Assembly: GCF_043633585.1 (NCBI RefSeq)
Contig: NZ_CP141832.1
Span: 3,658,001-3,722,000, forward strand
Length of the DNA stretch: 64,000 nucleotides
Reading direction: 5' to 3'
Source: Lacrimispora sinapis
GTDB lineage: Bacteria > Bacillota > Clostridia > Lachnospirales > Lachnospiraceae
Positions 32,947 to 42,854 of this stretch are shown in pieces. The position numbers and the translations under genes are program-made. The notes under the pieces were generated by a model. The model was not told the DNA's origin. It saw nothing but the letters and a program-made list of their open reading frames with translations, and searched no databases. Within the stretch, counting starts at the first letter, position 1; each line of letters begins with the position of its first letter.

Positions 32947-33585
32947 TTATTTTCTTCCTGCAATGAGTTTATAGATCGGGTTTCCCTTGGAAGAAAACTT
33001 CTCTTCGTACTCTGTCATAATATTCCCCTCTCCCATCTCACTGTGGTGAAGGTCATAAGTAAACGCTTTGATCTCCCATACATCTCCTGGAACCGCCTCC
33101 AGGGAATAGTCAAACAGCCCTTTATTATCCGTTTTAAATTCCACGGTTCCATCGGGTTTTAGTATCTGGTCGTAAACTGCCATAAATTCCTCTGATGTGA
33201 GCCTGCGTTTTGCATGACGGTCCTTGGGCCATGGATCGGAAAAGTTTAAATAAATCTTCTGAACCTCTCCAGGTGCAAATATCTCAGACAATTTTTTTGC
33301 ATCCACACACATAAAGTAAATATTGTCAAGCTCCAGCTCTGCTCTCTTTTGAAGTCCGCGCAAAAGCACGCTGGGATACCGTTCAATCCCCACATAATTG
33401 ATCTCCGGATGAAGGGTGGCCAGTTCCATGATAAAACGGCCTTTTCCCATACCGACTTCTATTTCAATAGGATTCTCATTTCCAAAGACTTCCTTCCAGC
33501 AACCCTTTTTTTGTTCCGGATTCTGGACCACATATGGGCTGCGGGCGATTTCTTCTTCCGAGCCTGGTATGTGACGTAACCTCAT
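32947..33585 (-). CDS. trmB: tRNA (guanine-N7-)-methyltransferase
   Basis: A 212-residue class I SAM methyltransferase making m7G46 in tRNA. Visible motifs are VGMGKGRFIMELA (SAM-binding), NYVGIERYPSVLLRGLQKR, and the TrmB signature NFSDPWPKDRHAKRRL. The ATG at 33585 is preferred, with GGAGG eight bases upstream. The neighbouring tRNA gene may be coincidental. Confidence 0.96.
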   Translation of the reverse strand: MRLRHIPGSEEEIARSPYVVQNPEQKKGCWKEVFGNENPIEIEVGMGKGRFIMELATLHPEINYVGIERYPSVLLRGLQKRAELELDNIYFMCVDAKKLSEIFAPGEVQKIYLNFSDPWPKDRHAKRRLTSEEFMAVYDQILKPDGTVEFKTDNKGLFDYSLEAVPGDVWEIKAFTYDLHHSEMGEGNIMTEYEEKFSSKGNPIYKLIAGRK

Positions 33586-33796
33586 ATTTACTTCCTCCAA
33601 ATCGTTTCTCTTCTTATAATCATAAACGTGGTTTGATCTTGCAGGTAGATTGTATCATAACTCAAGGGACCGGTGCAAGTGGGCACCTTCCTTGGTTGAC
33701 GGCTGGAAAGTGGAAAATAACAGGTGCACAATTTAGAATAATAAGGTATAATGTCTGTATATTTGAATACAACCGTTATTGCAAAGGAGGAAATAT

Positions 33797-34750
33797 ATGG
33801 GAACCACAGATAACCGTTTCTGGATCAGAATCCAGCAGGGTCTTAAGGAAACAGAAATGCTCATGAATCAGAATCAGTATAACATGTCTATGATCAAAGC
33901 CCGCCAGACACTGGAATTTATGATTCATTATCTGGGAGAAAAAGCACTGATCGTGGAAGGCGATCTGGCCGACAGCATTGACCAGTTATTTGAAAGGCGC
34001 CTGATTTCCCAGGCTTCCAAAGACCACTATCACAGAATCCGCATGATTGGCAATAAGGCAGTTCACGAAGGCAATGACAGCCCCTATGATGCCAGAGAAG
34101 CCCTTCAGCTTCTCTCACAGGAAGTTCAAGCCTTTGCAAACGCCCTTCATAAAAATAATTCCAATACAGCTCCTAACAGGCAGCGCTCCCCTCAGCCAAA
34201 GACTGCTCCGATGGCTTCAAGGAGTGGTTCGGCCAGACGCAGTGCTCCTCAAAGAAGTTCATCCAGAGGCCGCAGCAGACGCCGCTCTCCAAAAAACACG
34301 CCTGACATCAACGGTCTTTTAAAGCCGGCACTGATTTTCTTAGGAGTGCTTGTAGTTGTGCTGATTTTTGTAAAGCTGGTGCCTGGAAAAGGAGACAAGA
34401 AAGAAACGGGGGCGCCTGAGACCTCCACTCAGATCTCCACAGAAGCAGCCACCACGGAGGGGAGTTCCGAAAATGCCACAGAGCCGGAGACACAGGCATC
34501 TAAAATCTATACCACTAAGTCCAAATTAAACGTCCGTTCCACACCGTCTACCGACGGCACCAGACTGGGAAGTCTTGCAGCCGGTACGGTTGTTGATTTT
34601 GTTAAGACATACGATGACAAATGGACGGTTATCAAATTTGAGGGAAAAGAAGCTTACGTTGCAACGGAATATCTGACAGAGTCCGAAGCTCCGTCTGATT
34701 CCGGTAAAACCACAGAGTCCGGAGAAACTACAGAGAAAAAAACTCAATAA
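33797..34750 (+). CDS. DUF4145-like protein with membrane helix and SH3-type domain
   Basis: A 317-residue protein in three parts. Residues 1-~110 are helical and resemble the DUF4145/HEPN-like module (MIKARQTLEFMIHYLGEK, then RMIGNKAVHEGNDSPYDAREAL). A Ser/Arg/Pro-rich linker follows, then one membrane helix (PALIFLGVLVVVLIFVKLV) and an extracellular Thr/Glu-rich spacer. The C-terminal ~65 residues form an SH3b domain (SKLNVRSTPSTDGTRLG). The ATG at 33797 follows AGGAGG by six bases. SH3b domains often bind cell wall; a link between cytoplasmic HEPN-like and external SH3b modules is unusual and its role unknown. Confidence 0.75.
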   Translation: MGTTDNRFWIRIQQGLKETEMLMNQNQYNMSMIKARQTLEFMIHYLGEKALIVEGDLADSIDQLFERRLISQASKDHYHRIRMIGNKAVHEGNDSPYDAREALQLLSQEVQAFANALHKNNSNTAPNRQRSPQPKTAPMASRSGSARRSAPQRSSSRGRSRRRSPKNTPDINGLLKPALIFLGVLVVVLIFVKLVPGKGDKKETGAPETSTQISTEAATTEGSSENATEPETQASKIYTTKSKLNVRSTPSTDGTRLGSLAAGTVVDFVKTYDDKWTVIKFEGKEAYVATEYLTESEAPSDSGKTTESGETTEKKTQ

Positions 34751-34753
34751 ACC

Positions 34754-34806
34754 ACCGAAAAAGCGAAGATACCAGAGTAAATATCCTCTGGACTTCGCTT
34801 TTTTTG
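34754..34806 (+). terminator. intrinsic terminator
   Basis: AAAAGCGAAG...CTTCGCTTTTTTT with an inner CCAGAG/CCTCTGG stem, immediately after the DUF4145-like gene. Confidence 0.88.
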
Positions 34807-34968
34807 ATGAGGCATAACAATTGCTTGGGCTGCGTAAGCTATAAGCATGATTAAATATTTATAAATTTAGTGAATTTTTCCAAAATACTATGGTATTTTT
34901 TTCAAATTATAGTATCATTATAATATAATATGGTAATTTACAAACTTATTTCACAAGGAGGCTACGGT

Positions 34969-35280
34969 ATGGATAAAGTGATTGAAAAGATTTCTGACAT
35001 CGAATCGGCAGCAACTTCCATTATGGATAATGCCAACGAACGAAAGAAGGCATTTGCAAAAGAAATGGAGGAACGGACTGCCGCATTTGATCATGATTTA
35101 GAGGTGCAGACCAACAAAAAAATCGAAGCACTGCGTAAAGAAATGGAAATTAAGATGAATCATCAGCTGGAAAAGCAGAAAAACGATTCTATGAGAGTAC
35201 TGGCCGCATTGGAAGCCCATTATGAGAAGGAGCATCACCGGTACGTTGAGAATTTATTCCAAACTATGATAAAGGAGTGA
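34969..35280 (+). CDS. V-type ATPase subunit G/H (peripheral stalk)
   Basis: A 103-residue, almost entirely helical, charged protein (KISDIESAATSIMDNANERKKAF and a long Glu/Lys coiled coil). This matches the small peripheral-stalk subunit that pairs with subunit E in bacterial V/A-type ATPases. AGGAGG precedes the ATG at 34969. It is the first gene of the nine-gene operon, with four bases to the next gene. The TATAAT-rich region about 40 bases upstream is the likely promoter. Confidence 0.8.
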   Translation: MDKVIEKISDIESAATSIMDNANERKKAFAKEMEERTAAFDHDLEVQTNKKIEALRKEMEIKMNHQLEKQKNDSMRVLAALEAHYEKEHHRYVENLFQTMIKE

Positions 35281-35284
35281 TCCT

Positions 35285-36331
35285 ATGGGAGACTTGCTGT
35301 CTTACAGCGGCATTACAACCAAGGTAAGAGCCATGGAAAGCCACCTGATCACAGAAAACCAGTTCCGGGAAATGTCCGGCTTATCAACCGTTTCTGAGGC
35401 CGTGGACTATTTAAGCCATCTAAGTGCCTATGAGGGGCTTTTTTCAGACCTGGAGGGAAGCGGTCTTCACCGGGGTGCGATTGAACAAAGGCTGGTTCTT
35501 TCTCTTTACCAGGATTTTGCCAAGCTCTACCGTTTTTCCAATTTAAACCAGCGTAAATTTTTAAATCTGTATTTTATGCACTTTGAAATCGATATTCTGA
35601 AGAAATGTCTCCGAAATGCCATTGGGGAGAATCCGCCGGATATTGATCTTTCTATTTTTGAAGATTTTTTTAAGAAACATTCCAAACTGGATCTTATGAA
35701 GCTGACTTCCTCTAAAAGTCTTTCTGAATTTGTAGCAAACCTGGAAGGTTCAGTCTATTACGGCCAGCTCTCTGGTTTAGACGATACCATGGAGCCTGCT
35801 TTATTTGACTATGAAGTCCGTTTGGATCTTCTATATTTTAAAACCATTTGGAAGGTAATGGGGAAATACTTGAAAAAGGAAGAGAGGGAACTTTTGACCC
35901 GGTGCTTTGGAAGCAAGCTGGACCTGTTAAACATCCAGTGGATCTACCGCTCCAAGAAATATTACCATTTACAGCCGGCAGACGTTTATGCCCTTCTCAT
36001 TCCCACCTATTACCACCTGAATAAGGAACAGATCACGAAAATGGCGGAGGCCGGAACCATGGAAGAATTCTACGCGGCGTTAAAAACCACCTTCTATGGC
36101 CGGAAAGCAAATATAGAGGTGTTTGAGATGCCGGATCTGGAACGGCTCACTGCGGAGGTGCTTGATAAAATTTACCGTTCTGCCAGCCGGCAAAATCCCT
36201 ATTCCATTGCCACTCTGAATTCCTATCTTTATTTTAAAGAGGAGGAAATACAAAAAGTCATCACCCTCATAGAGAGCATCCGGTACCGCTTGACTCCGGA
36301 TGAAATCATCTCCTATGTGGTAAAACAGTAA
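35285..36331 (+). CDS. ntpC: V-type ATPase subunit C (d-type)
   Basis: A 348-residue helical subunit forming the funnel between the central stalk and the K ring. The N-terminus (YSGITTKVRAMESHLI) and repeated helical units such as FMHFEIDILKKCLRNAI fit the family. Its length is typical (about 330-350). Confidence 0.92.
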   Translation: MGDLLSYSGITTKVRAMESHLITENQFREMSGLSTVSEAVDYLSHLSAYEGLFSDLEGSGLHRGAIEQRLVLSLYQDFAKLYRFSNLNQRKFLNLYFMHFEIDILKKCLRNAIGENPPDIDLSIFEDFFKKHSKLDLMKLTSSKSLSEFVANLEGSVYYGQLSGLDDTMEPALFDYEVRLDLLYFKTIWKVMGKYLKKEERELLTRCFGSKLDLLNIQWIYRSKKYYHLQPADVYALLIPTYYHLNKEQITKMAEAGTMEEFYAALKTTFYGRKANIEVFEMPDLERLTAEVLDKIYRSASRQNPYSIATLNSYLYFKEEEIQKVITLIESIRYRLTPDEIISYVVKQ

Positions 36332-36347
36332 AGGGGGTTACTTTTCC

Positions 36348-38279
36348 GTGATAGAAAAGATGAAATTCTTAAGTATCACCGGACCAAAAGAGGATATTGA
36401 CCGGGTGATTGACACCTATTTATCCAGATATGAAATCCATCTGGAAAATGCTCTTTCTGAGTTAAAAACGGTGCAGGACTTAAGGCCATATGTTGAAACC
36501 AATCCGTACAAGGATATCCTCCAGCGCGCATTCGAGCTGGTGGAGCTGCTGCCTCCGGGAGAGATTTTTCAGACTTCGCAGAAAAAGCTATCCGTGGCTC
36601 AGGCGGCAGATATCATCGAGGAAATTGGGAAAGAAGCAGAAGAACGTAAGGCCAGGGAAGAGGAATTGGTATCCAAACGTGACTCATTAAAGGAGTCTGT
36701 GGAGCGGATTCTTCCATTTACCGGTCTTAATTATGATTTAAGTTCCATCCTTCATTTTAAGTATATCAAGTTTCGTTTTGGGCGTATCACCCATGAATAT
36801 TACGAGAAATTTGAGAACTATGTATACGATACCATTGATACAGTCCTCTACAAATGCAAAGAGGACGAACAATACGTCTGGCTGGTTTATTTCGTGCCGG
36901 AAACCATCTCAAACCGGATTGATGCCATTTATGCATCCATGCATTTTGAGAGAATTGACGTTCCGGATGAATATAAGGGCACACCTTACGAAGCCAGCCA
37001 GTCCTTAGAGGAAAGCATGAAAGCCGTCCAGACAGAGATCAATGACATCCGCAAACAGCTTTCCGTTCTTTTGGAAACCAGACGGGAGGACTTACTGGCT
37101 GCCAAAGACCGTCTGGAAACCTTCTCTACTAATTTTAATGTGAGAAAACTGGCTGCCTGTACAAAACAGAGCCGGAACACCTTTTATATCCTCTGCGGCT
37201 GGATGAGCCAACGGGATGCCGATGCGTTTCAAAAAGACATTTCAGACGATGAAAAAACCTTTTGTATTGTGGAGGATGACCAGGAAAACATCATGAGCAA
37301 CCCTCCTACCAAGCTATTGAATCCAGGGATTTTTAAACCATTTGAGATGTTTATCCGAATGTATGGACTTCCTGCTTATAATGAGATTGACCCTACCATA
37401 CTGATCGGACTGACCTACTCCTTCCTCTTCGGATTCATGTTCGGGGATGTGGGACAGGGGCTTTGTCTTTTATTCGGAGGACTTCTTCTTTACCGGTATA
37501 AAAAGATCAGTCTTGCTGCTATTCTATCCTGCTGCGGCTTCTTTTCAACCATTTTCGGATTCCTGTTTGGAAGTATCTTCGGATTCGAGGATGTGATTCA
37601 TGCGGTCTGGCTCAGGCCCATGAAGCATATGACCGAGCTTCCCTTTATCGGACGGTTGAACACAGTTTTCATCGTTGCAGTTTCATTGGGTATGGGCATC
37701 ATTCTTCTTACCATGATCCTAAATATGGTAAACAGCTTCCGGTTCAGAGATCCGGAACGAACCTTTTTTGATACCAACGGTTTGGCAGGCTTTATTTTCT
37801 ACGCCTCACTTGTGCTTACGATAGTTCTCTATATGACAGGCAACCCCATTCCTGCCGCTACTCTTCTGGTCCTGATGTTTGGGGTTCCGCTGCTCATCAT
37901 GTTTTTTAAGGAGCCGCTCACAAACCTGGTGGAACGTAAGGCCAGGATTATGCCGAAGGAAAAAGGCATGTTTGTGGTTCAGGGCTTTTTTGAACTGTTT
38001 GAAGTGCTTTTAAGCTATTTTTCCAATACCCTTTCTTTTGTCCGTGTGGGAGCTTTTGCAGTGAGCCATGCGGCCATGATGGAGGTGGTACTGATGCTGT
38101 CCGGCCACGAAACCGGAACCGTAAACTGGCTCGTCGTCGTTTTGGGCAACTTGTTTGTATGCGGCATGGAAGGACTGATTGTGGGGATTCAGGTGCTTCG
38201 TCTGGAATACTACGAACTATTCAGCCGTTTTTACCGGGGAACCGGCCGCGCATTCAAACCCTACGGAAAAAAACTATAA
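36348..38279 (+). CDS. ntpI: V-type ATPase subunit I (a-type)
   Basis: A 643-residue stator subunit. A cytoplasmic N-terminal half (1-~330) contains coiled-coil segments, and the C-terminal half has about seven to eight membrane spans, including PTILIGLTYSFLFGFMFGDVGQG. The conserved Arg helix is LSYFSNTLSFVRVGAFAVSHAAM. It starts with GTG, with AGGGGG about ten bases upstream. Confidence 0.94.
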   Translation: MIEKMKFLSITGPKEDIDRVIDTYLSRYEIHLENALSELKTVQDLRPYVETNPYKDILQRAFELVELLPPGEIFQTSQKKLSVAQAADIIEEIGKEAEERKAREEELVSKRDSLKESVERILPFTGLNYDLSSILHFKYIKFRFGRITHEYYEKFENYVYDTIDTVLYKCKEDEQYVWLVYFVPETISNRIDAIYASMHFERIDVPDEYKGTPYEASQSLEESMKAVQTEINDIRKQLSVLLETRREDLLAAKDRLETFSTNFNVRKLAACTKQSRNTFYILCGWMSQRDADAFQKDISDDEKTFCIVEDDQENIMSNPPTKLLNPGIFKPFEMFIRMYGLPAYNEIDPTILIGLTYSFLFGFMFGDVGQGLCLLFGGLLLYRYKKISLAAILSCCGFFSTIFGFLFGSIFGFEDVIHAVWLRPMKHMTELPFIGRLNTVFIVAVSLGMGIILLTMILNMVNSFRFRDPERTFFDTNGLAGFIFYASLVLTIVLYMTGNPIPAATLLVLMFGVPLLIMFFKEPLTNLVERKARIMPKEKGMFVVQGFFELFEVLLSYFSNTLSFVRVGAFAVSHAAMMEVVLMLSGHETGTVNWLVVVLGNLFVCGMEGLIVGIQVLRLEYYELFSRFYRGTGRAFKPYGKKL

Positions 38280-38304
38280 AAAAACATATCAGGAGGTATT
38301 TCTT

Positions 38305-38736
38305 ATGTCCATGTTAGTAAAAATCACTTTAGCAATCGCATTAACCTTGAGTATCGTTCTTCCCCTTTTTGTATTTGCCCTGGGAGAAAAAACGAAGGGC
38401 CGCTATAAAACCGCACTTTCCATTAATGTGCTGTTATTCTTTGGCACCATGATCGTATCCAGCGTGATGATGTTCCATGGCCAGGCTTTTGCGGCAGAAA
38501 CTGCAGCCGGCGTTAGCGGAAGCGTCGCAGGCATGGGTTATATCGCTGCGGCCTTATCCACAGGTCTGGCCTGTATCGGCGGCGGTATCGCCGTATCCGC
38601 AGCCGCCAGTGCAGCGCTTGGCGCCATCAGTGAAGACAGCTCCATTTTAGGTAAATCACTCATCTTCGTAGGCCTTGCCGAAGGTGTTTGTCTTTATGGT
38701 CTGATCATCTCCTTCATGATCCTCGGAAAGCTATAA
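38305..38736 (+). CDS. ntpK: V-type ATPase subunit K (rotor ring)
   Basis: A 143-residue rotor subunit with four membrane helices. Helices 3 and 4 form a normal Gly/Ala-rich hairpin with the ion-binding Glu126 in VGLAEGVCLYGL. Helices 1 and 2 (LVKITLAIALTLSIVLPL; LSINVLLFFGTMIVSSVMM) lack the glycine-rich packing pattern and a carboxylate, so each subunit carries one ion site per four helices. AGGAGG sits eight bases before ATG 38305. A 120-residue-longer reading from 38179 overlaps ntpI and is rejected. Confidence 0.9.
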   Translation: MSMLVKITLAIALTLSIVLPLFVFALGEKTKGRYKTALSINVLLFFGTMIVSSVMMFHGQAFAAETAAGVSGSVAGMGYIAAALSTGLACIGGGIAVSAAASAALGAISEDSSILGKSLIFVGLAEGVCLYGLIISFMILGKL

Positions 38737-38738
38737 TC

Positions 38739-39047
38739 ATGAAAATGTATTTAATCAGCGACAACTTAGACACCTGGGCCGGCATGAGGCTGGCCGGAGT
38801 GGAAGGAGCTGTCGTTCATGAAAAGGATGAGCTTAAGAATGAACTGGATAAAGTCCTGGCCGATAAGGAGATCGGGATCATACTCCTGACAGAAAAGTTC
38901 GGAAGAGAATTTCCGGACATCATCGACGATGTGAAGCTGAACCGAAAGCTTCCTCTCATCATAGAAATTCCTGACCGCCACGGTACCGGCCGCAAGCCCA
39001 GCTTTATCACAGATTATGTAAACCAAGCTATCGGATTAAAACTATAA
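38739..39047 (+). CDS. ntpG: V-type ATPase subunit F
   Basis: A 102-residue Rossmann-like regulatory subunit of the central stalk. MYLISDNLDTWAGMRLAGVE is the characteristic start (KxxVIGDxDTVxGFRLAG-like), and IGIILLTEKFGREF and KLPLIIEIPD follow. It starts two bases after ntpK. Confidence 0.92.
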   Translation: MKMYLISDNLDTWAGMRLAGVEGAVVHEKDELKNELDKVLADKEIGIILLTEKFGREFPDIIDDVKLNRKLPLIIEIPDRHGTGRKPSFITDYVNQAIGLKL

Positions 39048-39063
39048 GAAAGAGGTGGTCATC

Positions 39064-39666
39064 TTGACAACTGAGGAAAAACTACAGCATTTCCTGGAGT
39101 TTTGCATGGAAGATGCCAGATCCCGCAGTGCAAAGATGCTTGATGAATATACGGCTGCTTTGGAGCAGACCTTTGCAGAGCATCAGGACAGTGCAAACCG
39201 GCGGGCCGAACAGCAGGTGGCATTGGAACAGAAACAGATCGAACGGGAAATCAACAAAAAGCTGTCTCTGGAACAGATCAATATCAAAAGGGAATATGGA
39301 AAAAAGCAGGATGAGCTCAAGGAAAAGCTGTTTGAGGAACTCAAAGAGCGGCTTACCGAATACATGAAGACGCCTGAATACACCAAGCTGCTGAACTCTC
39401 AGATACAGAAGGCTTTAGAACTGGCTGACAAAGAATTTATTACCGTTTATATTGATCCAGCCGATGAAGGGAAACTTTTGGATCTTTCCCTGCCCCAGAA
39501 AGCAGACATACAGGTAAGTGAATACTCTTTTTTTGGAGGGATCAGAGCCGTTATCCCATCAAGACATATTCTGATTGATCATTCGTTTCAGACAAAGCTT
39601 GCTGAAGCAAAACGTGATTTCCGCTTTGATGTGAAAGATATAATGGGAGGTACGGCCAATGAGTAA
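39064..39666 (+). CDS. ntpE: V-type ATPase subunit E
   Basis: A 200-residue peripheral-stalk subunit. A long N-terminal coiled coil (MTTEEKLQHFLEFCMEDARS and onwards to about residue 110) is followed by a mixed C-terminal head with YSFFGGIRAVIPSRHILID. TTG at 39064 is taken as the start, with GAGGTGG six bases upstream; GTG at 39055 would lie within that site. It overlaps ntpA by eight bases. Confidence 0.88.
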   Translation: MTTEEKLQHFLEFCMEDARSRSAKMLDEYTAALEQTFAEHQDSANRRAEQQVALEQKQIEREINKKLSLEQINIKREYGKKQDELKEKLFEELKERLTEYMKTPEYTKLLNSQIQKALELADKEFITVYIDPADEGKLLDLSLPQKADIQVSEYSFFGGIRAVIPSRHILIDHSFQTKLAEAKRDFRFDVKDIMGGTANE

Positions 39667-41425
39667 TACAGGTAAAATCTTCGGCATCAACGGCCCTGTG
39701 ATTTATTTAAAGGGTGATACGGGATTTCAGATGAATGAGATGGTCTACGTTGGAAAGGACCACCTGGTGGGGGAAGTCATCGGTCTGACAGACCGGCGCA
39801 CCACCGTACAGGTCTATGAGGAAACCAGCGGCCTAAAACCAGGGGAAACGGTGACCTCTACCGGCTTCCCCGTATCCGTCACTCTGGCTCCCGGCATATT
39901 AAATAACATCTTTGACGGAATCGAACGTCCCCTGTCGGAGATTGCAAAAACCGGCGGTGCCTATATTGACCGCGGCATCCAGGTAGATTCTCTTGATACA
40001 CAAAAACTTTGGGACACTCATATAACGGTGAAAAAGGGCGATCACCTTCTGCCCGGCTCCATCATTGCCGAAGTACCGGAAACACCTGCTATCGTCCATA
40101 AGGTCATGATTCCTCCTGATATGGAAGGTGAGGTGGCAGAGGTGGTTTCCGACGGCTCCTATACCATCAGCCAGCCTCTTCTGACTCTGAAGCTTTCAGA
40201 CGGTACCACCAAACAAGTGACCATGACTCAGAAATGGCCCATCCGGGTCCCCAGACCTATCTTAAAACGGTATCCTGCCACCAAGCCTTTGATCACCGGC
40301 CAGAGAATCATTGATACTCTGTTTCCCCTGGCAAAAGGCGGCACTGCCTGTATCCCCGGCGGTTTTGGAACAGGAAAGACCATGACCCAGCACCAGATCG
40401 CCAAGTGGTCTGATGCGGATATCATCATTTATATCGGCTGCGGGGAGCGCGGCAATGAGATGACTCAGGTTCTGGAGGAATTTACAGAGCTGATCGACCC
40501 CCGTTCCGGCAATCCCTTAATGGACCGGACCACTCTGATTGCCAATACCTCAAACATGCCTGTGGCTGCCAGAGAGGCCAGCCTCTATTCCGGTCTTACC
40601 CTGGCAGAATATTACCGGGATATGGGATATCATGTTGCCATCATGGCAGATTCCACCTCCAGATGGGCAGAGGCTTTGAGGGAGTTATCGGGACGTCTTG
40701 AGGAGATGCCTGCGGAAGAAGGCTTCCCGGCATACCTGGCTTCCCGGCTGTCCGCCTTTTATGAACGGGCAGGTATCATGCAGAACTTAAACGGGACCGA
40801 AGGTTCCGTTACCATCATCGGTGCGGTATCTCCTCAGGGCGGAGACTTTTCCGAGCCGGTGACCCAGAACACCAAGCGTTTCGTCCGCTGCTTCTGGGGT
40901 CTGGACCGGAATCTTGCCAATGAGCGTCATTTCCCTGCCATCCACTGGCTCAGCAGCTATTCGGAGTATCTCACTGATCTGGCTCCCTGGTATGTGGATT
41001 ACGTGGATAAAAAATTTGTGGATTACAGGAACCGTCTGGTATTTTTGCTGACCCAGGAAAGCAGCCTTATGGAAATCGTTAAGCTGATCGGCGGAGATAT
41101 GCTTCCTGACGACCAGAAGCTGATCCTTGAAATTTCCAAGGTGATCCGGGTCGGATTTTTACAGCAGAATGCGTTCCATAAAGAAGATACCTGCGTTCCT
41201 ATGGAAAAGCAGTTCTTAATGATGGATCTGATTCTTTATTTATACAAAAAATCCCGTTCTCTAATATCCATGGGAATGCCCATGTCCGTATTAAAGGAGG
41301 ACCCTATTTTTGATAAGATCATTTCCCTAAAATACGATGTTCCCAATGACCGGCTGGATCTTTTCGATGACTACAAAAAGCAGATTGATGCCTTTTATGA
41401 ATCCGTCATCGAACGCAACGCTTAG
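39659..41425 (+). CDS. ntpA: V-type ATPase catalytic subunit A
   Basis: A 588-residue catalytic subunit. It has the A-specific non-homologous insertion after residue ~110, Walker A GGFGTGKT, GCGERGNEM with the catalytic Glu, and the SRWAEALRELSGRLEEMPAEEGFP segment. GGAGG precedes the start. Family-typical. Confidence 0.97.
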   Translation: MSNTGKIFGINGPVIYLKGDTGFQMNEMVYVGKDHLVGEVIGLTDRRTTVQVYEETSGLKPGETVTSTGFPVSVTLAPGILNNIFDGIERPLSEIAKTGGAYIDRGIQVDSLDTQKLWDTHITVKKGDHLLPGSIIAEVPETPAIVHKVMIPPDMEGEVAEVVSDGSYTISQPLLTLKLSDGTTKQVTMTQKWPIRVPRPILKRYPATKPLITGQRIIDTLFPLAKGGTACIPGGFGTGKTMTQHQIAKWSDADIIIYIGCGERGNEMTQVLEEFTELIDPRSGNPLMDRTTLIANTSNMPVAAREASLYSGLTLAEYYRDMGYHVAIMADSTSRWAEALRELSGRLEEMPAEEGFPAYLASRLSAFYERAGIMQNLNGTEGSVTIIGAVSPQGGDFSEPVTQNTKRFVRCFWGLDRNLANERHFPAIHWLSSYSEYLTDLAPWYVDYVDKKFVDYRNRLVFLLTQESSLMEIVKLIGGDMLPDDQKLILEISKVIRVGFLQQNAFHKEDTCVPMEKQFLMMDLILYLYKKSRSLISMGMPMSVLKEDPIFDKIISLKYDVPNDRLDLFDDYKKQIDAFYESVIERNA

Positions 41426-41439
41426 GAAGGAGGAAGAAA

Positions 41440-42843
41440 ATGGCAATCGAATATTTAGGCTTAAGTGCAATCAACGGCCCGCTGGTCGTATTGGAAGGCG
41501 TCCAGAATGCTTCCTTTGACGAAATCGTGGAAATGACTGTCGCAGGAAAGAAAAAAAAGCTGGGAAGAATCATTGAGGTTTACGAGGATAAAGCCATCAT
41601 CCAGGTCTTTGAAGGAACCGAAGGACTGGCACTCCGAAACGTCCACACCCGCCTTACCGGACACCCCATGGAGCTGTCCGTATCCGAAGACATGTTAGGC
41701 CGGACCTTTAACGGGATTGGAGTCCCCATTGACGGATTAGGAGATATTGGCTCCGACATCCGGCTGGACATTAACGGTAAGCCCTTAAACCCTGTAACCA
41801 GAGAATATCCAAGAGATTATATCCGTACCGGTATTTCAGCCATCGACGGGCTTATGACACTGATACGGGGACAGAAACTGCCAATCTTTTCCGGCAACGG
41901 TCTTCCTCATGATGAACTGGCGGCTCAGATCGTTCAGCAGGCTTCCTTAGGGGATGATGCGGACTCCAGCGAAAAGTTCGCCGTGGTGTTTGCGGCAATG
42001 GGGGTGAAATACGATGTGGCAGACTTTTTCCGCAGGACCTTTGAGGAAAGCGGAGTTTCCGATCACGTTGCCATGTTTATCAATCTGGCAAATGACCCGG
42101 TGGTGGAGCGTCTGATCACACCAAAGGTGGCTCTTACTCTGGCGGAATATTTAGCATTTGAAAAAGGAATGCACATCCTTGTGATTTTAACAGATATGAC
42201 GGCTTACGCGGAGGCTCTCCGTGAGGTTTCCTCTTCAAAAGGAGAAATCCCTTCCAGAAAAGGATATCCGGGCTATTTGTACAGTGAACTGGCCTCCATC
42301 TATGAACGGGCGGGAATCGTAAAAGAACAGCATGGTTCCGTCACACAGATTCCCATCCTCACCATGCCAAACGATGACATCACCCACCCCATTCCGGACC
42401 TTACGGGATATATCACAGAGGGTCAGATCGTACTGGACCGCAGCTTATACGGCCAGTCCGTTTACCCGCCCATCAACGTCCTCCCCTCTCTCAGCCGTCT
42501 GATGAAGGATGGCATCGGAGAAGGCTTTACCAGGGCCGATCATCAGGGCGTGGCAAACCAGCTGTTTTCCTGTTATGCAAAGGTGGGCGATGCAAGAGCG
42601 CTGGCGTCGGTTATCGGTGAAGATGAGCTTTCTCCCATTGACAAGAAATACCTGGTATTCGGGAAAGAATTTGAAAACCGGTTCGTGGGCCAGGGAAATC
42701 ATACAAACCGCAACATCCTAGAGACGCTCACCATTGGCTGGGAACTGTTAGGACTACTGCCAAGAGCCGAATTAGACCGTATTGATACAAAAGTCCTGGA
42801 TCAGTATTACAAGGAAACCACCCCTGACGCTTCGGAAGAATAG
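41440..42843 (+). CDS. ntpB: V-type ATPase subunit B
   Basis: A 467-residue non-catalytic subunit. The degenerate P-loop region reads KLPIFSGNGLPHDELAAQI, with no GKT, as expected for B. SSSKGEIPSRKGYPGYLYSELASIYERAG is the typical Arg-supplying segment. It lies fourteen bases after ntpA. Confidence 0.97.
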   Translation: MAIEYLGLSAINGPLVVLEGVQNASFDEIVEMTVAGKKKKLGRIIEVYEDKAIIQVFEGTEGLALRNVHTRLTGHPMELSVSEDMLGRTFNGIGVPIDGLGDIGSDIRLDINGKPLNPVTREYPRDYIRTGISAIDGLMTLIRGQKLPIFSGNGLPHDELAAQIVQQASLGDDADSSEKFAVVFAAMGVKYDVADFFRRTFEESGVSDHVAMFINLANDPVVERLITPKVALTLAEYLAFEKGMHILVILTDMTAYAEALREVSSSKGEIPSRKGYPGYLYSELASIYERAGIVKEQHGSVTQIPILTMPNDDITHPIPDLTGYITEGQIVLDRSLYGQSVYPPINVLPSLSRLMKDGIGEGFTRADHQGVANQLFSCYAKVGDARALASVIGEDELSPIDKKYLVFGKEFENRFVGQGNHTNRNILETLTIGWELLGLLPRAELDRIDTKVLDQYYKETTPDASEE

Positions 42844-42854
42844 GAGGGAAATTC

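Noticed and set aside
38179..38304. Longer NtpK reading from 38179
   Set aside because: Overlaps the ntpI end by 100 bases and lacks family similarity; AGGAGG precedes ATG 38305.
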